64,000 bases of DNA. Source: Abiotrophia sp. HMSC24B09. Lineage in GTDB: Bacteria; Bacillota; Bacilli; Lactobacillales; Aerococcaceae. The stretch covers positions 1-64,000 of the forward strand of contig NZ_KV822214.1 in assembly GCF_001815865.1 (NCBI RefSeq), written 5' to 3'. How positions within the stretch are numbered: the first letter of the stretch is position 1; every line of letters starts with the position of its first letter. The translations under genes were made by a program, and so were the position numbers. The notes beneath the pieces are model-generated. The model was not told the DNA's origin and did no database searches. It saw only the letters and a list, made by a program, of their open reading frames with translations. Positions 7,897 to 15,764 of the stretch are shown piece by piece.

Positions 7897-9555
7897 ATGA
7901 CCACCCGACGAAAACTTGTATTTGTAGATGACGAGACTTTTGTGCTCCAGTCCATTGTCAACCTAATGGATTGGACTTCTTTGGGCTATGAACTAGTAGG
8001 CACTGCCAGCAATGGCCAAGAAGCCCTAGCCATTATCGAAGAAACTTGTCCCGATGTTGTCATTACCGACATTTGCATGCCACTCATGGACGGCTTTGAA
8101 TTGAGTCAAGCCATCTACGAATTTGATCCCACTATCAAGATTATCTTTATCAGTGGCCACGACAAATTCGACTATGCTCAGAATGCTATTCGTCTAAATA
8201 TTCAAGAATATCTATTGAAACCTATCCCTCCTACAGATATCCAAGCCGCTCTATCCCGTGTTAGCCAGAACCTAGACGCTCAGCGCCAGCGTGCTCTGGA
8301 TATGCAGGAAATGACACGGGAGTATATGACAACCATTGAGGCCTCACGTCGGAGTTTGCTTATTAGCCTTGTAACCGAGCCTTTATCCCTGGAAGATACC
8401 TCTTACTGGCAAAACCGTATTAATCTCTATCAATTAGAAATTCCCGGCCCTCATTATACCGTCATTAGCCTCTGTCCACGCCAGTCTTCTAGCCCTATCC
8501 ACGCCATCAGCCCGGATATGCGAGACATTCTCTTTGCCGAAGAGCTTAGTTGGGTCTCCTATCGCAAGACCGTCCTAGAGGTCTGTCATAAATATTTGCC
8601 GGCCGAAGCCTTCCCTTTTGCTGGTAAGTTAATCATCATCCTTAGCCATGATAAGCCCGATATCTCAGCTAGCCTCGACCTTTTGCTGCAAGATATCCAG
8701 CAAACCTTCCTGAAAAATTATCGGCGCACCCTCTACCTGGGTATTAGTCAAGCATCCTCACACTTGATGGACTTAAAGCGCCTCTACCATCAGGCGCTTC
8801 AGGCTTATGATTACTGCCAATCGGCGCCAAATACTGCCCTATGTTACTATGGCGATTTCAGTGTCGAGATGGAATCAAACCTAGACTACGATGCAACCCC
8901 TGATCAACGTCTCTTGTCTTTGATCAAGATTGCTTCCTATCCTGAGTTTGAGGATTACATTGTGAGCTTAATTAACCAAAGTCATCTCCAATCCTCTACT
9001 CCTTCGGCCGACTATCTCTTTTTCCTAGAATTAACTTCTCGGGTTATTCGCATCAGTCAAAACCTCACCGGCATCCAAAACTCACCGTTGATTGAGTCCT
9101 TTATGTCTCAAATGGTAGTAGCTAGCCAAGCCCCAGTAGCGGATTTAATGCAGACCTTCCTGGCTCACAGCAAAAAGTTACTACTCTTAATCCAGAGCGA
9201 ACGCCAAACTCTCAAAGAATCTTTAACCCAGCAAGGCTTGCGTTTAATGCAACAACATTATCAAGACCCACTTTTTACAGGCAAACGTTTAGCTCAGTTA
9301 ATGCATGTCAGCCCTAACTATCTCAGCTCTCTATTCACTCGCGAGACAGGACAATCTTTCAAGGAACACTTGATTCAAATTCGTATGAATAAGGCTAAAG
9401 AGCTCTTACTAACTAGCTCAGCCAAGGTCCAAGAAGTAGCCTTAGCCGTCGGCTATACCGACACTCACTACTTCTCCTATAGTACTAAGCGCTACTTTGG
9501 CCTATCTCCGCGCCAAATTCGTGAAGCCGCCCAAGAAGGGAGCCCCTCACTATGA
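7897..9555 (+). CDS. AraC-type response regulator (YesN-like)
   Basis: A 552-residue regulator. The receiver domain has D11/D12, phosphoacceptor D58 (VITDICMP) and the LLKP lysine near 108. A long central region (about 130-440) of unclear fold follows, then a C-terminal double helix-turn-helix AraC domain (about 450-545) with GKRLAQLMHVSPNYLSSLF and a typical VALAVGYTDTHYFS second motif. The start at 7897 is supported by AGGAGGG 6 nt upstream. The last 4 bp overlap the kinase start (ATGA). In this family the regulators usually control neighbouring carbohydrate uptake genes. The mgl importer 3.5 kb downstream, with paired 21-bp repeats in its promoters, is the obvious candidate target. Confidence 0.92.
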   Translation: MTTRRKLVFVDDETFVLQSIVNLMDWTSLGYELVGTASNGQEALAIIEETCPDVVITDICMPLMDGFELSQAIYEFDPTIKIIFISGHDKFDYAQNAIRLNIQEYLLKPIPPTDIQAALSRVSQNLDAQRQRALDMQEMTREYMTTIEASRRSLLISLVTEPLSLEDTSYWQNRINLYQLEIPGPHYTVISLCPRQSSSPIHAISPDMRDILFAEELSWVSYRKTVLEVCHKYLPAEAFPFAGKLIIILSHDKPDISASLDLLLQDIQQTFLKNYRRTLYLGISQASSHLMDLKRLYHQALQAYDYCQSAPNTALCYYGDFSVEMESNLDYDATPDQRLLSLIKIASYPEFEDYIVSLINQSHLQSSTPSADYLFFLELTSRVIRISQNLTGIQNSPLIESFMSQMVVASQAPVADLMQTFLAHSKKLLLLIQSERQTLKESLTQQGLRLMQQHYQDPLFTGKRLAQLMHVSPNYLSSLFTRETGQSFKEHLIQIRMNKAKELLLTSSAKVQEVALAVGYTDTHYFSYSTKRYFGLSPRQIREAAQEGSPSL

Positions 9556-11279
9556 CCCCTACCAAGCGTCAACCCTTGCACCGAGTGATTTATTTAACTT
9601 GCTTCCTCTTGTCAACTTCTATTCTAGGCATTAGTCTCTGGGGCCATTATCAAATTGCACGCGATCTCTTAATTAAGCAGACCATGACCCTAACCGAACA
9701 ACACGTGGCGCGCTCGACAGAAGCCTTGGAAACCATGATTGCCACAATGGATGTTGCCAACGAGGCAATCATCCGCCGCATCACACTCGAAAGCCTAACA
9801 CCTCAAGCTTTGCATGATTTGCTTGATTCTAGCGTCACCCTTAACCGAGATATCCAATCTATCGCAGTGCTAGATGAACAGGGCCAAGTACTAGATTTTG
9901 CACCTAGCCGTTTTCAACTTAAAACGAATAGCCAACATCCGGTTTTATCTCCCGATTGGTATCAAAAGGAAGCACAGCACGATCAGACGCTCTATTCTAA
10001 ACCTCATATTCAACACCTTTTCCAAGGAGAGTTTCCTTGGGTTATCTCTAATACTATCCCCTTCAACCATCAAGGCAAGCGATGCCTTCTACTTATCGAC
10101 TATAAAATCAAAACCTTCCAGCGTTTCTTTGAGACCGGAGGGATTGGCAAGCAAGGCTACACTTACTTGATAGATGATCAACAAGAACTCATCTACCATC
10201 CCCACCAAGCCCTGATGACCGCTGAACTCAAGCGGGAAACTATTCCAGATTTAGGAACTGAGCCCACAAAGGTCCAATTAGATAAGGATAACCATGTCGT
10301 ATTAGCCAGTCAGGTTATGGCCGGTACCCATTGGCGCGTTGTCGGAAAGACCTACCTACAAGAAGTGTTGGCTAGTGGTCTGTCACGAATTCTACAGACC
10401 TCGCTTATTCTCTTCTTAGCCTTGACCTTCTTAATTAACGTTCTGGCCTACTTACTAGCTCGTTTTATTGCCCGTCCTATTCGTCGCCTTGCGCTCCATA
10501 TGCAAGACTTTCAGGATCTTCCGACTGGTCACTATGAGACGTCTGGTTACGATGAGGCCAATGAGCTCTATCAGGCCTACCACCAACTGCTAAACCAAGT
10601 GGACCAACTCATGGAGCAAATTAAACTTGAAGAAGCCGCTTTACGCAAAAGTGAGCGAAATGTCTTAGAAGCCCAAATCCAACCTCATTTTCTCTATAAT
10701 ACTTTGGAGTCTATCCTGTGGATGATAGAAAGTCAAAATACCAGAGATGCTTCGCATATGGTGACCGCTTTAGGTCGTCTGCTTCGCATTACCTTAAGCA
10801 AGGGCAAAGAGTATATTCCCTTGGAACGTGAATTTGAACACGTCACTAACTATCTAGAGATTCAGCAAATCCGATACAATCAACAATTTACCTATCAACT
10901 CCAGCTACCAGAGAAAGTCGGCTCATGCCCTACTATCAAACTAATCCTACAGCCTATTGTGGAAAACGCCATTATTCACGGCTTGGCCAACCTCTATGAA
11001 CCTGGCTTGCTAACTATTGAAGCTAAGCAGACAGAAAAAGGTATTCTAATCCAAATTAAAGACAACGGCCAAGGCATGAGTGTGGAGCGTTTGGAAGAAC
11101 TACGCCGAGAGCTAAAACAGCCATCTGATGTAGCGGGCATTGGCTTGCGAAATGTCCATGAGCGCTTGCAGATTTATTTTGGGCCAGAATACGGGCTAAC
11201 AATTGATAGCCAAGAAGACCAAGGAACCTGCGTCAGCCTCTCGATTCCTTGCTTAGATTGGGAGGACTTGCCATCATGA
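9552..11279 (+). CDS. Sensor histidine kinase (YesM-like)
   Basis: A 575-residue LytS/YesM-type kinase: transmembrane helix 11-31, extracellular Cache-like sensor (about 35-275), second helix 280-303, HAMP (about 300-355), His_kinase domain with H379 (AQIQPHFLYNTL) and a C-terminal ATPase domain with VENAIIHG, DNGQGM and GIGLRNVHERL motifs. Its 4-bp overlaps with both neighbours indicate one translationally coupled unit. It probably phosphorylates the YesN-like regulator encoded just upstream. The sugar-binding-like protein encoded downstream may present the ligand to the extracellular sensor, by analogy with XylFII-LytS-YesN arrangements. Confidence 0.92.
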   Translation: MTPTKRQPLHRVIYLTCFLLSTSILGISLWGHYQIARDLLIKQTMTLTEQHVARSTEALETMIATMDVANEAIIRRITLESLTPQALHDLLDSSVTLNRDIQSIAVLDEQGQVLDFAPSRFQLKTNSQHPVLSPDWYQKEAQHDQTLYSKPHIQHLFQGEFPWVISNTIPFNHQGKRCLLLIDYKIKTFQRFFETGGIGKQGYTYLIDDQQELIYHPHQALMTAELKRETIPDLGTEPTKVQLDKDNHVVLASQVMAGTHWRVVGKTYLQEVLASGLSRILQTSLILFLALTFLINVLAYLLARFIARPIRRLALHMQDFQDLPTGHYETSGYDEANELYQAYHQLLNQVDQLMEQIKLEEAALRKSERNVLEAQIQPHFLYNTLESILWMIESQNTRDASHMVTALGRLLRITLSKGKEYIPLEREFEHVTNYLEIQQIRYNQQFTYQLQLPEKVGSCPTIKLILQPIVENAIIHGLANLYEPGLLTIEAKQTEKGILIQIKDNGQGMSVERLEELRRELKQPSDVAGIGLRNVHERLQIYFGPEYGLTIDSQEDQGTCVSLSIPCLDWEDLPS

Positions 11280-12229
11280 GAAAACTTTCTACTATATTAT
11301 TAGGACTTATCCTAGTCAGTTTAGCTAGCCTTTTAGCATTGAGCCTTTGGCTTGGTCAACCTACTCAGACCATTACACATCGCATCTTGTTTGCTAGCAG
11401 TAAAGCCTTGAGCCAGCCCTACAACCAACAACTTTTGGCAGGGCTCAAAGCCTCAATCAATCCATCTGACGACATAGAGATTCAGACCCTAGCTTTACCA
11501 GAAAATCTTGATGAACAAGTGGCCCTCTTAAGCCAGCAAAAACTCCTAACAGGCGATCAGGTGATACTTCACTCTACCTATAGCCTTGAGTTAACATCTC
11601 AATTGGAAAACTGGCTTAAGCAAGGAGTTAAAGTGTCCTTAATCGATAGTCCAAAAGTCCAACTATCCCAAGCAAGCCAACTTGGTTGGGCGCCTCTGGA
11701 GCAAGGCCAGGCCTTAGCACAAGCATTGAAAGCCAATAGTGGGACAGAGACCCCTCTCATTTTAGCCTATCAGGCACACAACCAAGAAAGCATCGAGCGC
11801 CTAAAAGGAGCTCAGGACGTCCTAGATCAGTCTGGCCAAGCCTACCAGACACTTGCTTTAGAAGGCGACAAACTCGAAAATCAACAGGCTATGCTTCGTG
11901 CCGTTGAAGCCTTAGCTTCCAAACCGGCTGTCGTCTTACTCGATCAAGTCTCTATACAAGAGCTGGCCCGTTACTTGCATCAAAGTTTAGCTATTCCTGA
12001 CATCTACAGCATCGGCTATCAACCTCAGGTATTTAGCGCTATCGAAGCAGGGGACATCCGCCGTAATCTCACGCCCAACCCCTATGCTTTAGGCTATGCA
12101 GCAGGGCAAACTGGTCAAAATCAACCTGATAAGGCTAGTGATGTAACCACTAAGCTTACCTATCAATGGATTGAGGCGCAAGACCTCTTCAATCCCCAAT
12201 TTGCCAGTTGGCTCTTCCCTTTGGAATAA
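11276..12229 (+). CDS. Membrane-anchored periplasmic-binding-protein-like sugar sensor (third component of the YesMN system)
   Basis: 317 residues. An N-terminal hydrophobic helix (5-26) without a lipobox is followed by a Peripla_BP_4/RbsB-like fold (about 38-305): RILFASSK start, later PLILAYQAHNQESIERLKGA and VVLLDQVSIQELARYL. The start overlaps the kinase stop (ATGA) and has GGGAGGA 9 nt upstream. No transporter gene is directly attached, which argues for sensing rather than uptake. In Clostridium-type XylFII-LytS-YesN systems such a protein binds sugar and activates the kinase. The ligand here is unknown; galactose/glucose or another substrate of the mgl importer is an inference from location. 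Confidence 0.8.
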   Translation: MRKLSTILLGLILVSLASLLALSLWLGQPTQTITHRILFASSKALSQPYNQQLLAGLKASINPSDDIEIQTLALPENLDEQVALLSQQKLLTGDQVILHSTYSLELTSQLENWLKQGVKVSLIDSPKVQLSQASQLGWAPLEQGQALAQALKANSGTETPLILAYQAHNQESIERLKGAQDVLDQSGQAYQTLALEGDKLENQQAMLRAVEALASKPAVVLLDQVSIQELARYLHQSLAIPDIYSIGYQPQVFSAIEAGDIRRNLTPNPYALGYAAGQTGQNQPDKASDVTTKLTYQWIEAQDLFNPQFASWLFPLE

Positions 12230-12260
12230 AATACTGCTTGCAGTAAGCAACATATACAAA

Positions 12261-12290
12261 AGAGAGTTGGTCCTTGCCAACTCTCTTCTA
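12261..12290 (+). terminator. Terminator of YesN-YesM-sensor operon
   Basis: The perfect 10-bp stem AGAGAGTTGG (12261-12270) / CCAACTCTCT (12277-12286) is followed by TCTATT, a weak T tract. A second stem follows at 12307-12334. Confidence 0.6.
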
Positions 12291-12306
12291 TTATATATAG
12301 TAACAA

Positions 12307-12334
12307 AAAAGCTGGGATACAAATCCCAGCTTTT
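12307..12334. terminator. Bidirectional terminator between convergent genes
   Basis: A 12-bp stem (12307-12318 with 12323-12334) with a 4-nt loop is flanked by A-tract and T-tract, so it can serve the SagA-like gene (minus) and back up the plus-strand operon. Confidence 0.8.
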
Positions 12335-12347
12335 AATATACTTCTTA

Positions 12348-13823
12348 TTAACGTACACGCACTGCAAATTGTGGTGTGAAGTTTTGGATGTTGTTGTAGC
12401 CTAATGGAGTACCTGGTTGAGAAGCATGAATGAAGTTCCCGCCACCAGTTGCAATCGCTACGTGGTAAGTTGAACCTGCGTCACCCCAGAAGTAGAGGTC
12501 ACCCGCTTGTGCTTCTGATACAGAGATACGAGTCCCTGCAGATTCTTGTGGTACTGTCCAGCTACCTACATCGATACCGTATGCTTCTTTGAAGACATAT
12601 TGTACGAAACCTGAGCAGTCAAAACCACTTGGGCTCTTACCGCCCCATACATAAGGAGTCCCTACGTATTTAGCAGCTGTTGATAAAACATCGCCGTAAG
12701 TTGAAGCTGCTGGAGCTGCTGCGGCTGGTTCTTCTTCAGTAGTAGCTGCTGGAGCTTCTGGTTCTTCCTCAGCTGCTGGTGCTTCTTGAGCAGGTTGTGG
12801 AGCTGGTGTTGTTGACTCTTCTTCTTGAGTTGAAGGAGTTTCTGCAACAGTTGACTCTTCAGCTGCTGGAGTTTCAGATGCAGGAGCTTCAGGCGCTTGA
12901 CTTTCAGTTGCTTCTGCTTGGCTAGTTGCTTCAGCTTCTGTAGTTGGTGCAGCTGGTTTTGCTTCTTCAGCTGCTGGTGCTGGTTGCTCAGCTAATTGAG
13001 ATTCACGAGTTGCTTGCTCTTGAGCCGCTTGTTCTTGGGCAGCTGCTTCTGCTTGTGCTTGTTGTTGTGCTAAAGCTTGTGCTTGAGCTTCTGCGGCAGC
13101 TTGTTCAGCCGCTGCTTGTTGTGCTGCTGCAATCTCTGCTTGACGCTGTTGGTAAGCAGCCTTTTCAGCAATTAAAGCTTCACGAGCATTTTGTGCTAAT
13201 GATAAGTCAGAAGTCAATTGGTTGTATACTGCTTCGTTGTTAGCTTGCTCTTCAGTCAAAGCACCTTTAAGAGCTTCTAATTGTACATGCTTAGCAACGT
13301 TGTCTGCTTTAGTCGTTTCTACTGCAGATTTCTTAGTTTCAACAGCTTCTTTATCAGCCTTTTGTTGGCCTAAAAGTGTTTTGTTAGCTGAAACCATCTT
13401 CTTCACAACGTCTACACGGCCAACAAAGTCGCTAACAGATTTAGAAGAAGCTACAACGTTAACATAGTTTTCTGCCCCACCTGTTGCTTGAACAGCACGA
13501 GCTTGATCTGCCAAGAGGCTTTCGCGTTTGCCAATTGCTACTTCTAAGTCTTTGATTTCTGCTTGTAAGCTTGCAATTGCTGCGTCATTTTCTTGGATAT
13601 TCCCTTGAAGAGTAGTTGCTTGCGCTTGAACTTCTTGCAACTTAGCATAAGAACTTGCTAATTGTGCGTAAAGTTGTGCTTGAGCAGCCGATAAGTTTTC
13701 GATTTGGCTTTCACTTTGCCCGATTAATGAATCGTAGTCTTGTGCGAAAGCAGCCACAGGTGCAGCTACGCTCCCTAATACGACGGCTGAAGTTAATAAC
13801 GTTTTGAATAATCTCTTGTTCAT
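12348..13823 (-). CDS. Secreted peptidoglycan hydrolase, SagA/PcsB-like with NlpC/P60 domain
   Basis: 491 residues: signal peptide ending AFA|QD (27), N-terminal coiled coil (about 28-235, Gln/Ala/Glu-rich), Ala/Glu/Pro/Gln/Thr low-complexity linker (about 235-373) and C-terminal NlpC/P60 catalytic domain (about 375-491) with C403 (FDCSGF), H454 (YHVAIA) and H466. The start at 13823 follows AAGGAG by 11 nt and gives a canonical signal peptide; an extension to 13880 adds an implausible leader. Homologues are essential or division-related peptidoglycan hydrolases. A perfect WalR box lies at 13968-13984, suggesting control by WalRK. The coding sequence of the linker is built from repeated GCT/GAA/CAA-type codons, prone to length change. 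Confidence 0.9.
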   Translation of the reverse strand: MNKRLFKTLLTSAVVLGSVAAPVAAFAQDYDSLIGQSESQIENLSAAQAQLYAQLASSYAKLQEVQAQATTLQGNIQENDAAIASLQAEIKDLEVAIGKRESLLADQARAVQATGGAENYVNVVASSKSVSDFVGRVDVVKKMVSANKTLLGQQKADKEAVETKKSAVETTKADNVAKHVQLEALKGALTEEQANNEAVYNQLTSDLSLAQNAREALIAEKAAYQQRQAEIAAAQQAAAEQAAAEAQAQALAQQQAQAEAAAQEQAAQEQATRESQLAEQPAPAAEEAKPAAPTTEAEATSQAEATESQAPEAPASETPAAEESTVAETPSTQEEESTTPAPQPAQEAPAAEEEPEAPAATTEEEPAAAAPAASTYGDVLSTAAKYVGTPYVWGGKSPSGFDCSGFVQYVFKEAYGIDVGSWTVPQESAGTRISVSEAQAGDLYFWGDAGSTYHVAIATGGGNFIHASQPGTPLGYNNIQNFTPQFAVRVR

Positions 13824-13967
13824 AAGCGATTTGACTCCTTTTAGTCTCGTAATTTTGTATATCACGCTTGTGTTGGACACAGGCTTTGGTTTATCTTTTT
13901 ATGACATGCTTACATGATACCACAAGTTTTTGCTAAGGTGCGGTTTTTCGACGATTCGTATAGCATC

Positions 13968-13984
13968 TGTAACATAGCTGTAAT
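13968..13984 (+). promoter_or_regulatory. Putative WalR (YycF) binding box
   Basis: TGTAAC-N5-TGTAAT matches the published consensus TGTWAH-N5-TGTWAH exactly. It is 145 bp upstream of the SagA-like start. WalR commonly controls NlpC/P60 and PcsB-type hydrolases in Bacillota. Confidence 0.6.
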
Positions 13985-14292
13985 TTTACTTGGTTATTTT
14001 TCGTTTTTTGACTCTTTTTTGCCACAATAGATAGGCAAATATACCTCCCTTTCGACGTTCTACAACTGACGAAATAGAGCTACAGAGCTGATTTTTACTT
14101 TTGTCTAGACCTTTAGCCTGATTTAGCTATCCTAAAAGATAGTCTTGAAGATGGTGCTATACATATAGTAAACCTAAAGGTTGTTATATTGACGCAACAT
14201 CGATATTATTTCGCGGTTATTTTTGGGGACCTTTTCTGCCCTGGAATTGAGACAATCCCCCACCTACTTGCTCACCCCGCCTTACTCGCGCG
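13985..14292. other. Intergenic stretch without a recognisable gene
   Basis: Between the WalR box and the tyrS terminator no gene is seen. Several short hairpins occur (CTATC/GATAG near 14130-14145, CTATA/TATAG near 14157-14168, AACC/GGTT near 14172-14183). A plus-strand reading frame from 14189 runs antisense into tyrS and looks spurious. Confidence 0.5.
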
Positions 14293-14321
14293 CAAAAAAA
14301 AGCAGGCCCAAAAGCCTGCTT
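14293..14321 (-). terminator. Terminator of tyrS
   Basis: The stem AGCAGGC (14301-14307) / GCCTGCT (14314-14320), read on the minus strand, is followed by eight T residues (complement of 14293-14301). Confidence 0.9.
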
Positions 14322-14329
14322 CTCACATC

Positions 14330-15598
14330 TTAATCTTGATAGGTAACGAGTGTGTAATTTTTCTTACCCCGGCGTACGACCACATATTTACCCCCAATAG
14401 CATCTTGAGGCGTAATCACAGCTTCCACATCGGTTACCTTGGTGCCATTCAAGGTAATCGCGCCATTAGAAATAAATTCTCTGGCTTCACGACGAGATTT
14501 AACAATACCAATATCTACTAACCAAACAGCTAGGTTAGCTTGCTCTCTTGAGGTGCTAGCTTGCGGCATATTTCTAAAACCTTGCTCGATTTCATGAACC
14601 GTGAGCGAACCCACCTCGCCTGTAAATAAAGCTTCTGTAATCCGAATGGCTTCATCTAGAGCCTCTTGCCCGTGAACAAAGCGCGTTACTTCTTCAGCCA
14701 AACGCTTGTGGGCAACCCGCAAGTGAGGCTGAGTCTCAATTTCGACAGCCAAGGCATCAATCTCTTCATGAGATAAGAAGGTAAAGTACTTAAGGAATTT
14801 AACCACATCACCATCTTGTTGATTGAGCCAGAATTGGTAGAACTCAAATGGCGTTGTTTTCTCTGGATCCAACCAAACTGCCCCACCTGCTGTTTTACCA
14901 AACTTAGTGCCATCAGATTTGAGCATAAGCGGAATGGTCAGCCCATAGACTTCAGTCTCATGGCCTTCAGTCCGACGAATAAAATCCAATCCGGCCGTAA
15001 TGTTGCCCCATTGATCGGCGCCGCCAATTTGTAATTGAACATCGTATTCTTTATATAGATGGGCAAAGTCAATAGATTGAAGGATCTGGTAGCTAAACTC
15101 AGTAAAGGAAATCCCTACCTCTAGTCGAGACGCGACAACATCCTTAGCCAACATATTATTAATGTTGAAATGTTTACCATAGTCACGCAAGAAATCTAAG
15201 AGCGAGATCTGGCTAAGCCAGTCGTAGTTATTTACAATCCGGAAACCACTCGCTTGAACATCCCCTTTTAGGAAGAGACGGTTCATCTGGTCTGCTAATT
15301 TACGCGCGTTTTCCTTTACCACATCCATGGTTTGCAAGGTCCGCTCGCTATTGCGCCCACTCGGGTCGCCAATTGAGCCTGTGCCGCCCCCAATTAGCAC
15401 TACTGGTTTATGCCCAGCCAGCTGGAAGCGCTTAAGAATCATAAAGGGAATTAAATGTCCAATGTGCATGGAATCCCCTGTTGGGTCGACGCCACAATAT
15501 AAGCCAATCGCCTTCTTATTTACTAGTTCTTCTAAGCCTTGAGCGTTAGTCTGCTGATTGATGGCACCACGCCATGTTAAATCATCTAAAATTGACAT
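14330..15598 (-). CDS. tyrS: Tyrosine--tRNA ligase
   Basis: A 422-residue class I aminoacyl-tRNA synthetase. The HIGH motif is at residues 45-48, GGADQWGNI (tyrosine-binding region) at 192-200 and the KMSKS-equivalent KFGKT at 232-236. The C-terminal S4 RNA-binding domain starts at about 355. AGGAGG precedes the start. Unusually for tyrS in Bacillota, the 165-bp upstream region contains no T-box leader: the promoter is only about 35 bp from the start codon. It has its own terminator and is monocistronic, divergent from mglA. Confidence 0.97.
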   Translation of the reverse strand: MSILDDLTWRGAINQQTNAQGLEELVNKKAIGLYCGVDPTGDSMHIGHLIPFMILKRFQLAGHKPVVLIGGGTGSIGDPSGRNSERTLQTMDVVKENARKLADQMNRLFLKGDVQASGFRIVNNYDWLSQISLLDFLRDYGKHFNINNMLAKDVVASRLEVGISFTEFSYQILQSIDFAHLYKEYDVQLQIGGADQWGNITAGLDFIRRTEGHETEVYGLTIPLMLKSDGTKFGKTAGGAVWLDPEKTTPFEFYQFWLNQQDGDVVKFLKYFTFLSHEEIDALAVEIETQPHLRVAHKRLAEEVTRFVHGQEALDEAIRITEALFTGEVGSLTVHEIEQGFRNMPQASTSREQANLAVWLVDIGIVKSRREAREFISNGAITLNGTKVTDVEAVITPQDAIGGKYVVVRRGKKNYTLVTYQD

Positions 15599-15631
15599 CT
15601 TCTTTCCTCCTTATGTATTTTCTATCTTCCT

Positions 15632-15660
15632 ATTATAACGCGATTATAAGTCTGAATCAA
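15632..15660 (-). promoter_or_regulatory. tyrS promoter
   Basis: TTGATT (15655-15660), a 17-bp spacer and TATAAT (15632-15637) on the minus strand; short leader without T-box. Confidence 0.75.
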
Positions 15661-15670
15661 TCTAGCAATA

Positions 15671-15735
15671 GCGTAAATTTTCGAACCTTATGCGTAAATT
15701 ATTCTATGTAAGCGTTTCGCCATTGGAGGTAGAAT
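15671..15735 (+). promoter_or_regulatory. mglA promoter with paired 21-bp GTAAA operator
   Basis: Two CGTAAATT half-sites have GTAAA at 15673 and 15694, exactly 21 bp apart. They are followed by a weak -35 TGTAAG (15707-15712), 17-bp spacer and -10 TAGAAT (15730-15735). The whole element aligns without gaps to the mglB promoter. Direct repeats in two-helical-turn phase next to a weak -35 fit an AraC-type activator. Confidence 0.6.
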
Positions 15736-15764
15736 AGACTCAAATCCTATAAGGTGGTGACATT

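Noticed and set aside
12562..13130. Repeated short codon patterns suggesting a tandem repeat or satellite
   Set aside because: They encode the Ala/Glu/Gln/Pro linker of the SagA-like protein; imperfect codon repeats, not a CRISPR or mobile element.
14189..14521. Plus-strand frame of 110 codons
   Set aside because: Runs over the tyrS terminator and antisense into the tyrS coding region; no ribosome binding site or recognisable domain.
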